A stretch of DNA of 64,000 bases from CAVSQX01 sp963730225 (GTDB lineage Bacteria; Planctomycetota; Phycisphaerae; Tepidisphaerales; Tepidisphaeraceae). Below the pieces are notes generated by a model that saw only the letters and a program-made list of their open reading frames with translations, was not told the DNA's origin and searched no databases. The stretch is taken from assembly GCA_963730225.1 (NCBI GenBank), contig CAVSQX010000004.1, positions 310,001 through 374,000 on the forward strand. Reading direction: 5' to 3'. The position numbers and the translations under genes are program-made. Positions 53,150 to 62,456 of this stretch are shown here, in pieces (the stretch's first letter is position 1; each line of letters starts with the position of its first letter).

Positions 53150-54056
53150 GCGGGGAATTATCGGAATAACTTCGGACCGGCTCGGCCATGTGCGAGCTGG
53201 CCAGGTCTTCGGATTTTACCGTCCCGCTCCAAGCCGCCGATTCGCGCAGCGCGTGGGGCAATCGGCCGACGTGTTTTTTGATCCATCGGCTGAAATACGA
53301 GATATCGCGGAATCCGCAGCGGCGGGCGATTTCACCGACGCGATCGTCGGTTTGCAGAAGCAGAAGCTCGGCCTGCTGAAGACGGAATTGCGTGATGCAC
53401 TCCATGATCGTCATTCCGCTGTGATGATGGAACATCCGGCTCAGCGAGCCGCGGTTGTAATTCAGTTGGGCGGCAATTCGCCTGGCGGAGAGATCGGGAT
53501 CGGCCAATCCTTCCTGAATCAGATGCCGAACCTGGCGGACGATCGTGGTCAGCTGCTGGGCGGGCAGGCGTTTGACGACTTCGTACAGCATGTGCACCGC
53601 CAGTTCGCTGGATCGCCGTCGACCAGCCAGCGATTGATCTTTCAGGGAGTCGATCAATTCATCGACCTGCTGAATCGGAGCGGCTCCATACTGGTACACC
53701 CCGGCCCGCAAACCCAGCAGATGGGCGAATTGCTCGGCCAGCGGCCCATCGACGCTGAACCAGCACATTTCGCTGACCGGCGCGACGGCCCAGAATTCGT
53801 GCGGGATGCTGGGAAGGTAAATGGCCACGTCGCCCGGACTGAAGCTGAGCCGCCGCCCGCTGACGCGGATCGCCGCCTCACCGGAAACCACCCATTTGAT
53901 CAGCACGATTCGCTTGGCCCAAGGCTGGCGAAATCGGCCGTTGGAAATGTCCGCATGAACCGCACTGCGTAGCACAATCGGCAGCGAATCAAGCGATTCG
54001 GCCCGCAATCGCTCGGCCCGCAAACCGCGGATGGGTTGGGCGATCACTTGTGACAT
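53115..54056 (-). CDS. AraC family transcriptional regulator
   Basis: 313 residues. An N-terminal cupin-like sensor domain (SGRRLSFSPGDVAIYLPSIP, about 60-90) would bind a small ligand, probably a sugar. The C-terminal dual HTH (about 185-285) carries DLSARRIAAQLNYNRGSLSR and VGEIARRCGFRDISYFSRW, typical AraC helices. An Ser/Gly tail ends the protein. Position next to GH9, GH3 and DUF4450 genes suggests it controls their expression in response to oligosaccharides; it is convergent with DUF4450. The 3' end overlaps the DUF4450 coding end by 35 bp. The start ATG 54056 follows an intergenic region with two palindromes. Confidence 0.9.
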   Translation of the reverse strand: MSQVIAQPIRGLRAERLRAESLDSLPIVLRSAVHADISNGRFRQPWAKRIVLIKWVVSGEAAIRVSGRRLSFSPGDVAIYLPSIPHEFWAVAPVSEMCWFSVDGPLAEQFAHLLGLRAGVYQYGAAPIQQVDELIDSLKDQSLAGRRRSSELAVHMLYEVVKRLPAQQLTTIVRQVRHLIQEGLADPDLSARRIAAQLNYNRGSLSRMFHHHSGMTIMECITQFRLQQAELLLLQTDDRVGEIARRCGFRDISYFSRWIKKHVGRLPHALRESAAWSGTVKSEDLASSHMAEPVRSYSDNSPLNEPVSDSSAQ

Positions 54057-54128
54057 TTTTCCACTGCGAGTTCAGCCCATTTGGGTCGGGGTGAGAATTG
54101 CCAACCCATCGGTGGCGATTGTACCACG

Positions 54129-54170
54129 GTGATCCTATCACACCGGATTATCCGCAACCCGCGCGGATAA
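54129..54170. promoter_or_regulatory. Two palindromes in the AraC / giant-protein intergenic region
   Basis: GTGAT-CCT-ATCAC (54129-54141) and TTATCCGC-AACCCGC-GCGGATAA (54148-54170, 8-bp perfect arms). Together they could be operators or an RNA hairpin. They lie 73 bp before the AraC start and 180 bp before the giant gene, in the 54057-54349 gap, which shows no gene. Confidence 0.4.
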
Positions 54171-54349
54171 GCCGTGCGCTACAAAAGTACCAAATTAAGC
54201 AACATATTTCGGATTGTCCAGCGATTTCTTTAGGTTACTGTGGCGCTAATCCAACGAGGTGTCGGGGGAGAGGGCCAAATGGCAGGCATTTTTTGTCGTA
54301 ACCATTTGTTGGATAGGCATTTCCAATCTTTTTGGCTGCGGAGGATGCA

Positions 54350-57300
54350 ATGAGCGAGAGGAAGCAAAGGCGGCGAAAGGCCCAACGGCGGGTCGGCAAA
54401 CAAGTTTTGGCAATCTCGGCCGCGGCCGGATTGCTGGGGCTGACGGCTCAGGTTCGGGCGGACGTTCTGGCAAACATTAACGGCAGCACGAGTACCGATT
54501 TGAGTCAGGCCGCTAATTGGTTCGATGAGACCACCGACAGCGCGGCCTTAGCTGCACCCGGCTTCAACGATGTCGCTCAATGGGATAGCATGGCTGCGCT
54601 GACGACCGCAACCACATTCGATCTCAACGCCGCTGCCAGTTGGCTGGGCATCGTCATTCAGAATCCCGGCGCGGCGGTGACGATCGGCGGGGGGACCGAC
54701 ACGGCAAACACGCTTACATTGGGCGCTTCGGGCATCGGCATGTCGGCGGCATCGCAGAATCTGACGATCGACGACCCCATGTCGTTGGGGGCTGCTCAAA
54801 CGTGGAACGTCGCCGGCGGCCAGACTCTTTTGATCGCCGACTTCACCGCCAATCCCACCGGCATCACCACCAATCTGAACGGCGATGCGCTGACGATCAC
54901 CGGCAGCGGCAACACGACATTCGGCACAAGCACGGCATTTCAGAGCGCTGTTGGAGGCACCCCGAATCCTCCACCGACGACCGCCAATACCAACAGCATC
55001 ATCGGCGCCGGCACGATCACTAAAAACGGAACCGGCACCCTGACGATTTCGTCGGCGAGTAATACCATCACCAGTGTCACGGTCAACAGCGGCACGTTTA
55101 CGATTAATATGTCCGCCGCATCGGCCAGCGGCGCCAGCAGTGCCGCCAACGTGCCGGTGGGGACGATCATCACGGGTGGTGGAACCGTTTTAACCGCCGG
55201 CGGGTCCCGGCTCAGCGGTTCTTCGGGAGATTTCGCGTTTGTCGAAAATCCCAGCGGCCTGAGTGCACTGGCCGGCGACACCAGTTTCCTTGAGACGCGA
55301 GGATCAAGCGGTCGCACCATCGATCAATTCAGCGGTACACCCACCCGCGCCGTCGGGGCCACGGTGAACTTCACCGATGTGGTGGCTTCGGCGGGAACCA
55401 ACAACGCCAACAGCGGCGGCTATCGCCTGGGGACAGGCGCGTTGGTGAATGGAGTTGTTCCATGGATCACTTACACCACCACCACCGCCGGTTCATCCCC
55501 CGGCGGCTCGCTGATTCCCGGTAACCCCCTTGCCCAAAGCTGGTTCGTCGCCGCCGGCACCAGCAACAACGGCACGGCATACGCAACCGCGTCTTACACG
55601 GACAGCAATGACACATCACTCGGCACCTCGACGCAGAACGTCGATGTCGTCAACGGCACCAGCACGAACAACGCGAACATCACCGGCGAAGGCGCAACAA
55701 CCGTCAACACGCTGCGCTTCAACAGCGGCAACAGCCACCAGATCATCATGGGCACCACCGATACGTTGACCATCGGCACGGGAGGAATTCTGGTAACCGG
55801 ATCGTACGCCGATCACATCGCTGACATTACTGGCGGCACCCTGATGGGCGGTAATCCCGGAAGCGGCTCGGGCAACGATCTCATGATAATTGACTACGCC
55901 GACCCGAATAACAACAGCAACAATGAACTGGCACATATTCAGGTTGACTCGGTCATCGCCGACAACAACACCACCAGCCCGGGTCCGACGGCATTAACCA
56001 AGAGCGGCACCGGAACGTTGATCATCACCAACACCGCCAACACCTACACGGGCGATACCTATCTCAACGACGGCGTCACCCAGATCGCCGGCGAAGGCAC
56101 AACGTACGGAAGCCTCGGCACGATTCCGCTTACGCCGCTCGCCAACGACATCACCTTCACCGGTGGCACGCTTCAATTGGGCGCGGGCTTTAACCTGAAC
56201 CCCAATCGCGGCATCACGCTCAATCCCAAAGGCGGAACCTTCGACACCAACGGCTTTGCCAGCACCTACGGCGGCGTCATCACCGGCAGTGGGCCGTTCA
56301 GCAAAGTCGGCATCAACACGCTGCGCCTGAGCAGCGCCAACACCTACACCGGCAACACCACCATTTCCGCCGGCACCCTTTCCGCCGTCAACACCACCGG
56401 CTCGGCCACCGGCAGCGGAAACGTCATCGTCGGCGCATCGGGAACTCTCTCGGGAAGCGGATCGATCAGCGGCAACGTGTCGCTCTCCAGTTCCGGCGGG
56501 CAAATCGCCCCCGGCGACGCCGGCGTCGGAACCCTGTCCGTCGGTTCGCTCAACTTCGCCACCGGGAATGTTCTGGACGTCGAATTCGCCAACAACACCA
56601 GCTACGACCGACTCAACGTCACCGCCACCAACGGCCTGACCCTCAGCGGCGGCGGAATCAATCTGTACACGGTTGGAACCACCTCCCCATACGCCCCCTC
56701 CGGCGATAACACCTTCGATCTCTTCCAATTCGCCGGCACGCTTTCCGGAAGCCCCACGTCCCTTTCGGTGCTGAATCCGCAGGCGGGATTCACCTACAAC
56801 TTCGGCACCAGCGGGCAATTCGTCACGCTGGAAGTTATCGGCGGCGGCAGCGGGCCGATCGTCTCGACGTGGAACACCACGCTCAGCAACCAAAGCTGGA
56901 GCGCCCCGGGCAATTGGACCAACGGCGTCCCGCACAATCCCGGCGACACCGCCAACTTCGCCGGAATCATCTCCGCCGCCACCAGCGTCAATGTCGACGG
57001 AGCCGAGTCGCTGGGAACCCTCGACTTCAACAACGCCAGCGCCTACACGCTGGCCGCTGCCGGTGGATCGATCATCATGAACACCGGCGTCAGCACCGCG
57101 GCCCAGATCAGCGTGCTGCTTGGCAATCACGTGATCGCCGCTCCGATCACGCTGACATCGAGCGTCGTCGTCACAACCACCAACCCGACGGACTCGCTGG
57201 AGATTGACGGAAGCATCGGCGGCGGCGGCGCGCTCACCGCTGCCGGCCTGGGAACCCTGATTCTGACCGGCGCCAACACCTACGGCGGCAACACGACCAT

Positions 57301-60001
57301 CAACAGCGGATCCACCCTGCAACTGGGCAGCGCCACGGTTCCGGCCAGCGGAAATCTCGGTGGAACCAACCTCACCGATAACGGCACTTTCAAGATCGCC
57401 CTTTCCTCCAACTATTCCTTCGGCGGAACCATCAACGGCAGCGGCAGTGTCGTCCAATCGGGAGCGGGCATCACCACCCTGGGCGCAGCCAACGGATATC
57501 AGGGCGGCACCAGCATCACCGCCGGCACGCTGAAGATGGGCAACGCCACCGCCCTGGGCACCGGTTCGGTCACCATCACGTCGCCGGGCATATTGGATGT
57601 GAACGCCACCGGCCCGACGCTCCCTGGCATCGCCGGCAATGGCACCGTCGACAACACCGCCGCCGCCGCCACCACCATCATCCTCAACCCCTCGACCGAC
57701 GTCGTCTTCACCGGCGCGATTACAAACACCGGCGGAACCGTCACCCTCGACAAACAGGGATCCGCCACCCAGACGCTCAACGGCGCGGACACCTACGGCG
57801 GCAACACCACCATCGACGCCGGCAACCTGAGCATCAACTCCGATGCCAGCCTGGGCTTAAACACCGCCGGCAACGTGACGATCAATGCTGGCACGCTGGA
57901 AGCCAACGCCAGCTTCTCGACCGCTCGCACCATCATCCTCGCCAACGCGGCCAGCACCATTCAAGCCGATACCGGCGTCACGCTGACCGATACGCTGACT
58001 TCGGGAATCACCGGAACCGCCCTGACCAAAACCGGCGCCGGCACGCTGACGGTGGACGGCCCGCTGACGCTGACGGGCACGGCAACCGTCACCGGCGGAA
58101 TTCTGGAATTGCAGTCACCGACCAACACCCTGACCACTGCTCCGACTGTCTCGGGCACCGGCGCGACGTTGCAAATCGATTCCACCGCGGCGCTGTCGGT
58201 CAGTGCCATCACGGTGGCCTCTGGAAGCAGCGCAACCGGGTTGGTGCACGTGATGGGCGGCAATTTCACCGTGACGGGAACCACGACACTCGGTGCCATG
58301 AGCGACAGCGGCGGTGGCGGCGTTATCCAGATTGAATCCGGCTCGACGGTGAACCTGGGTCCGGTCAATTTCAATACCACTTCCGACGGCGGGCTGATCT
58401 CCATCCTCGGCGGCTCCGTGAATATCGGAGCCGTCACGGTCGGCCGCAGCGGCGCTACCGCCGCCAAAACAGCCGATTTCAACAAGGGCATCGTCATCAA
58501 CGGTTCAACCGCCAATGTGACGATGAACGCCCTGACGCTTGGGACCGCCAACTCTTTCGCCACGCTCTCGGTCGAAAATGGCTCACTGGACATCACCGGG
58601 CCGTTCATCGTCAGCGACCTGTCGAGCAATACCAGCCCAGCCCGCGGCGGCGAGGTCCAAGTCACCGGGGGCATACTCACTTCTACCGATCCCAACGGCA
58701 TGCAGATGGCCGCCAACACGACCAGTTCTACCACAGCCATTCAGGCCGCCATCGCCACCTTCTCGGGCGGCACGACTAGCCTGTATGGCGTCAACATGTT
58801 CCCGGAGGGCGCCGCGGCCGGCACTTCGTTCTCCGCGACCGTCAACGTTGGCGACACGAGCGGCACCAGCACCGGCTCTTTGTACCTGGGCGCCGGGGGC
58901 ATTATGGCCAATGTCACCACCGGCGGCTCGCCATCGGTCATTCTCAATGGTGGAACCATCGTTCTTGGCGCTACCGCCAATTGGACCAGTCCCGCTACGA
59001 TTCCCTGGACCGACAGCAGCGGCCCCGCGGCTGCCATCATTCAAGCGGCCGATTCCCTGGGAAATCCGTTTAACATCGAGATCGACGGGCCGATCACCGG
59101 CACTGGCGCAATGACCAAAACCGGCGGCGGCATCCTCACCCTCGGGGGCGCCAATCAGCTTTATGTCAGCAACATCGAAGTCAACCAGGGAACGTTGGCG
59201 CTGGGCCTGGGCGGCTCGGTCACTGAAACCGGAGTGGACGTGAACCCCGGCACCACGCTGAGTTTCGTCGCGCAAACCGCCGGCACGGGCCCGCTGGCGC
59301 GCACTGTGTTTCAAATCAACCTCAACGGCGGCAACGCGGTTGTCGACACCGCTCCGGCACCGCAAAACCTCAACCGGAGCGTCGTGGTCACTACGTCGCT
59401 CAACATCAACAGCGGCACGCTCGATCTGAGCAACAACGACATGATCGTGCAGAGCGCAGGCGCTGGTGGCCTGGCCCAACTGACTGCCGAGGTGGCGTCC
59501 GGTTACAACGGCGGTCACTGGAACGGGACCACCGGAATCACTTCCTCGACCGCCGCCGGCACCAACAATACCGCCATCGGCATCGAGCAAAACGACAACG
59601 GCAGCGGGACTCCGCTGATGAGCACCTTCGACGGCCAGCCTGTCGGCGATCAGGATGTGCTGCTGAAATACACTTACTTCGGCGACGCCAATCTGGATGG
59701 AGTCGTCAACGGTGACGATTACACCCTCATCGATAACGGCTTCAACAACAACCTGACCGGCTGGCACAACGGCGATTTCAATTACGACGGCATCGTCAAC
59801 GGCGACGATTACACCCTCATCGACAACGCCTTCAACACGCAGGGAGCCTCGCTGGCGGCGGCGCCTGCGGAGATGGTCGCGGTCAATACTTCGCAGATCG
59901 CCGGCGGCTCAAGCGCCGCGGTGCCTGAACCGGCGTCGGTCGCCTTGCTGGGCGCCGCCGGCATCGGACTTTTGTCGCGCCGGCGCAGACGAATGAGCTA
60001 A
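54350..60001 (+). CDS. Giant PEP-CTERM surface protein with autotransporter-type beta-strand repeats and dockerin-like domain
   Basis: 1,883 residues. A signal peptide (about 10-38) is followed by some 1,700 residues of Gly/Thr/Asn-rich beta-strand repeats of the autotransporter-associated type (recurring GTGTLTISG / GANTYGGNTT patterns). Near 1777-1835 are two dockerin-like Ca-binding motifs (DANLDGVVNGDDYTLIDNGF and FNYDGIVNGDDYTLIDNAF), and at about 1857-1883 a PEP-CTERM anchor (PEPASVALLGAAGIGLLSRR). PEP-CTERM proteins are cleaved by an exosortase and secreted. ATG 54350 has GGAGG 7 nt upstream. No gene for exosortase is in the window. Likely role: surface adhesin or glycan-binding scaffold near the pectate lyase. 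Confidence 0.88.
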   Translation: MSERKQRRRKAQRRVGKQVLAISAAAGLLGLTAQVRADVLANINGSTSTDLSQAANWFDETTDSAALAAPGFNDVAQWDSMAALTTATTFDLNAAASWLGIVIQNPGAAVTIGGGTDTANTLTLGASGIGMSAASQNLTIDDPMSLGAAQTWNVAGGQTLLIADFTANPTGITTNLNGDALTITGSGNTTFGTSTAFQSAVGGTPNPPPTTANTNSIIGAGTITKNGTGTLTISSASNTITSVTVNSGTFTINMSAASASGASSAANVPVGTIITGGGTVLTAGGSRLSGSSGDFAFVENPSGLSALAGDTSFLETRGSSGRTIDQFSGTPTRAVGATVNFTDVVASAGTNNANSGGYRLGTGALVNGVVPWITYTTTTAGSSPGGSLIPGNPLAQSWFVAAGTSNNGTAYATASYTDSNDTSLGTSTQNVDVVNGTSTNNANITGEGATTVNTLRFNSGNSHQIIMGTTDTLTIGTGGILVTGSYADHIADITGGTLMGGNPGSGSGNDLMIIDYADPNNNSNNELAHIQVDSVIADNNTTSPGPTALTKSGTGTLIITNTANTYTGDTYLNDGVTQIAGEGTTYGSLGTIPLTPLANDITFTGGTLQLGAGFNLNPNRGITLNPKGGTFDTNGFASTYGGVITGSGPFSKVGINTLRLSSANTYTGNTTISAGTLSAVNTTGSATGSGNVIVGASGTLSGSGSISGNVSLSSSGGQIAPGDAGVGTLSVGSLNFATGNVLDVEFANNTSYDRLNVTATNGLTLSGGGINLYTVGTTSPYAPSGDNTFDLFQFAGTLSGSPTSLSVLNPQAGFTYNFGTSGQFVTLEVIGGGSGPIVSTWNTTLSNQSWSAPGNWTNGVPHNPGDTANFAGIISAATSVNVDGAESLGTLDFNNASAYTLAAAGGSIIMNTGVSTAAQISVLLGNHVIAAPITLTSSVVVTTTNPTDSLEIDGSIGGGGALTAAGLGTLILTGANTYGGNTTINSGSTLQLGSATVPASGNLGGTNLTDNGTFKIALSSNYSFGGTINGSGSVVQSGAGITTLGAANGYQGGTSITAGTLKMGNATALGTGSVTITSPGILDVNATGPTLPGIAGNGTVDNTAAAATTIILNPSTDVVFTGAITNTGGTVTLDKQGSATQTLNGADTYGGNTTIDAGNLSINSDASLGLNTAGNVTINAGTLEANASFSTARTIILANAASTIQADTGVTLTDTLTSGITGTALTKTGAGTLTVDGPLTLTGTATVTGGILELQSPTNTLTTAPTVSGTGATLQIDSTAALSVSAITVASGSSATGLVHVMGGNFTVTGTTTLGAMSDSGGGGVIQIESGSTVNLGPVNFNTTSDGGLISILGGSVNIGAVTVGRSGATAAKTADFNKGIVINGSTANVTMNALTLGTANSFATLSVENGSLDITGPFIVSDLSSNTSPARGGEVQVTGGILTSTDPNGMQMAANTTSSTTAIQAAIATFSGGTTSLYGVNMFPEGAAAGTSFSATVNVGDTSGTSTGSLYLGAGGIMANVTTGGSPSVILNGGTIVLGATANWTSPATIPWTDSSGPAAAIIQAADSLGNPFNIEIDGPITGTGAMTKTGGGILTLGGANQLYVSNIEVNQGTLALGLGGSVTETGVDVNPGTTLSFVAQTAGTGPLARTVFQINLNGGNAVVDTAPAPQNLNRSVVVTTSLNINSGTLDLSNNDMIVQSAGAGGLAQLTAEVASGYNGGHWNGTTGITSSTAAGTNNTAIGIEQNDNGSGTPLMSTFDGQPVGDQDVLLKYTYFGDANLDGVVNGDDYTLIDNGFNNNLTGWHNGDFNYDGIVNGDDYTLIDNAFNTQGASLAAAPAEMVAVNTSQIAGGSSAAVPEPASVALLGAAGIGLLSRRRRRMS

Positions 60002-60002
60002 T

Positions 60003-60037
60003 CCTTCGTGGCGGCGGCCCGCGCCACTCCACGAAGG
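60003..60037 (+). terminator. Hairpin after the giant gene
   Basis: CCTTCGTGG (60003-60011) pairs perfectly with CCACGAAGG (60029-60037). It is followed by GCTGCCGCCC and only a T4 run, so it may be a terminator or an RNA-stability hairpin before the pseudopilin. Confidence 0.4.
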
Positions 60038-60081
60038 GCTGCCGCCCGTTTTGGAATTTACGGGGCAAAGGAGATTCGGAC

Positions 60082-61020
60082 ATGCGGCGAATGAAGGGAT
60101 TCACCCTCGTCGAACTACTCGTCGTCATCGGCATCATTGCGCTGCTCATCGCCATCCTCTTGCCCGCCCTCAGCAAAGCTCGATTCCAAGCTCAGGTTGT
60201 CGCCTGCTCATCCAATCTGCGGCAGATCGGTCTGGCAACCGTCAATTACGGCAACGACAACAAGGGCTATCTCCCAGAACGGTTCCGTGACTACATGGGT
60301 ATCAATGGTGGGGCTAATTACCCGATCAATCCGTCCGGTTATGCCAACGGGCGCCCCGAATATTTCAAATATGCGACTGCCGACAAGTCAGGAGGCCTCA
60401 CCTACGACCCTGGCGCAAATATTGGCGCTTTGATGGCCAACGGTTACTTGGGAGGCAGGCCATTCGACTGGGAGCCGCTCATTTCTCCCACCTTGGCCAC
60501 CCAGGTAACGGACCCCACATGGTTTCCCATAAGATATGATCCAGGACAGGTACCCTCGGGCTTGGCTCTAACCGATTATTACAACGCCTATACTTTTAAT
60601 CCCCACTGGGCGGTCAGCAGTTTGAACTCCGGTGATTGGGTTACGTGGTATAGGAAATTGAACGACCTGAGCCAGTATAAAGCGCTTGCAACAGATGAAG
60701 CCTACGGGCTTGGAGACTGCGCCCACATCCGGAACGACACAATGTCGGTCAACGTTCTCTTCAAAGACGGGCACGTCGCAACGGCAGTCGACACGATTGT
60801 TCTGAACATGCTGAAAAGCCAGAGCATCAGCACGACGGGCTGGGTCAGCGGCACGCTGCCAAATGACCTGGATGACGCAACGGATATTCTCGAATGCGAG
60901 GCCTTGGGCAAAAATCCGCGTACGTCGCTCGCCGACCCCACCGGCTTCCCCAGGCTGAATCCCGCTTCACCCTTGGCGGATCGCCTGCCCACCAACTACA
61001 AACCCAGGTTCCCCTGGTAA
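60082..61020 (+). CDS. Type II pseudopilin-like protein with H..DG motif
   Basis: 312 residues. The N-terminal prepilin signal is KGFTLVELLVVIGIIALLIA, with cleavage expected before FTLVE by a prepilin peptidase. The globular domain ends with an HxxDG-type motif (FKDGHVATAVDTIVL), the family signature (DUF1559/H-X9-DG), typical of planctomycetes. It probably assembles into a type II secretion pseudopilus or appears at the cell surface; no other secretion gene is here. ATG 60082 has AAGGAG at about 10 nt. The pectate lyase gene follows 9 bp later, an arrangement that hints at secreted-enzyme export. Confidence 0.85.
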   Translation: MRRMKGFTLVELLVVIGIIALLIAILLPALSKARFQAQVVACSSNLRQIGLATVNYGNDNKGYLPERFRDYMGINGGANYPINPSGYANGRPEYFKYATADKSGGLTYDPGANIGALMANGYLGGRPFDWEPLISPTLATQVTDPTWFPIRYDPGQVPSGLALTDYYNAYTFNPHWAVSSLNSGDWVTWYRKLNDLSQYKALATDEAYGLGDCAHIRNDTMSVNVLFKDGHVATAVDTIVLNMLKSQSISTTGWVSGTLPNDLDDATDILECEALGKNPRTSLADPTGFPRLNPASPLADRLPTNYKPRFPW

Positions 61021-61029
61021 AAGCGGCCT

Positions 61030-62292
61030 ATGATTGCGGTCCAGCGCAAGGTCGCAGCGACCTTTCTGATCGCTGTTATTGCTTCGGTATTGGCGTTGCG
61101 CTGCCAGGCCGATTCCGCCGTGCTATCAGCCTTCCCCGGCGCCCAGGGATTTGCCTCTCACGCCACCGGCGGACGTGGCGGAAGCGTGTATCTGGTGACG
61201 AATCTGGACGACTCCGGCCCCGGCTCCTTCCGCGACGCCGTCAGCCAGCCCAATCGCACGGTGATTTTTGACGTCGGTGGATACGTCGATCTGAAATCGC
61301 CGATGCACGTCGCCAGCGACATCACCATCGCCGGGCAAACCGCGCCGAGCGAAGGCATCGGCACGCGCAATTGCGAGATTTCGTTTTCCGATTCCAAAAA
61401 CGTCATCGTCCGTTACATCCGTTTTCGTCAGGGCAATACCGCCGGCGAAGAAAAGAAAAGCGCCGTCAACATCACCGGCGGCAGCGACATGATTTTCGAT
61501 CACGTCTCGATCGAATGGGGCCGATGGGACACGGTGGACATGAACAAGTGCACCGACATGACGTTCCAGTATTGCATCATCGGGCAGGGCGTTTCGCCGC
61601 AGCGTTTCGGCTGCCTGTGCCAGAGCCAGAATGTGACGTTCACACACAATCTGTGGATCGACAATCAGAGCCGAAATCCCAAGGCCAAGGGAACCGTTCA
61701 GTACGTGAACAACGTCATCTACAACTGGGGCGGCGCGGGCGGATTCATCGCCGGGCATTCCGCCGCCGATTCCTACGACGATCTGGTCGGAAATTATTTT
61801 ATCGCCGGACCGTCTTCAACCACGGCCCACGCCGTATCCGAGGGAACCCCCACCGACAAAATCTTCTCCTCCGGCAACTACGCCGATCTCAACGCCAACG
61901 GAGTTCTCGACGGCATTCCGCTCACCGATCAGCAATTGGGAAACGTGACCGTCATGAAGCAATCGTTCTCATCACTGTCTCTGCCGATCGACGCCGCTGA
62001 TCAGGCGTATCGCAAAGTCGTCGCCGAGGCCGGATGCAGTTTGCATCGCGATCGGGTGGATCAGGATTTGATCGGTCAGGTTCAGTCGCTGGGGAAAAAG
62101 GGAAAGATCATCCAGGACGTCTCCGAGATCGGCGGCAGCGGCCAAATCCTCGGCGGCGACACCCCGCCGCCCAAGCGCACCGGCGGAATTCCCGACGACT
62201 GGCTCGCAACCCACCCGCAGCCACCCAACTCCGATCGATCCACCGATTTGGAGCGCTATCTGAATGCACTGGCAACAACTCCGGGCCAATGA
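61030..62292 (+). CDS. Pectate lyase-like parallel beta-helix protein (PL1-type)
   Basis: 420 residues with a signal peptide (about 1-27, cut near QADS). The beta-helix domain includes FPGAQGFASHATGGRGG, VTNLDDSGPGSFRDAVSQPN, WGRWDTVDMNKCTDMTF and a region with RNPKAKGTVQYVNNVIYNWG, typical of pectate lyases that cleave polygalacturonan by beta-elimination. The final ~90 residues form a C-terminal helix. It sits 9 bp after the pseudopilin gene; no Shine-Dalgarno is obvious, so translation may depend on the upstream gene. Together with the giant protein it forms a secreted polysaccharide-degrading set. Confidence 0.86.
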   Translation: MIAVQRKVAATFLIAVIASVLALRCQADSAVLSAFPGAQGFASHATGGRGGSVYLVTNLDDSGPGSFRDAVSQPNRTVIFDVGGYVDLKSPMHVASDITIAGQTAPSEGIGTRNCEISFSDSKNVIVRYIRFRQGNTAGEEKKSAVNITGGSDMIFDHVSIEWGRWDTVDMNKCTDMTFQYCIIGQGVSPQRFGCLCQSQNVTFTHNLWIDNQSRNPKAKGTVQYVNNVIYNWGGAGGFIAGHSAADSYDDLVGNYFIAGPSSTTAHAVSEGTPTDKIFSSGNYADLNANGVLDGIPLTDQQLGNVTVMKQSFSSLSLPIDAADQAYRKVVAEAGCSLHRDRVDQDLIGQVQSLGKKGKIIQDVSEIGGSGQILGGDTPPPKRTGGIPDDWLATHPQPPNSDRSTDLERYLNALATTPGQ

Positions 62293-62342
62293 CCCTCACG
62301 CCCTGGCCGTAAATTCGGGTACCGGTCGAGTTTAACCCGTTT

Positions 62343-62366
62343 ACCCGGCGAGCATGCCCGCCGGGT
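62343..62366. repeat. Short inverted repeat in the 62293-62456 gap
   Basis: ACCCGGCG and CGCCGGGT (8 bp, 8-nt loop). No U tract; probably a minor hairpin. No other feature seen in the gap. Confidence 0.3.
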
Positions 62367-62456
62367 CCGCTGTCCGAAAAAAGAGTTTTCTCGCTGGCCT
62401 CCAAATGGATATCATGGCCGGCGATCGAGAAGTTCAATTCCAGAAAAGGGACGGCG

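Noticed and set aside
55994..57457. 487-codon minus-strand open frame within the giant gene
   Set aside because: It is a Gly/Val/Ala-rich shadow of the repeat-rich sense strand, as is 58583-59767.
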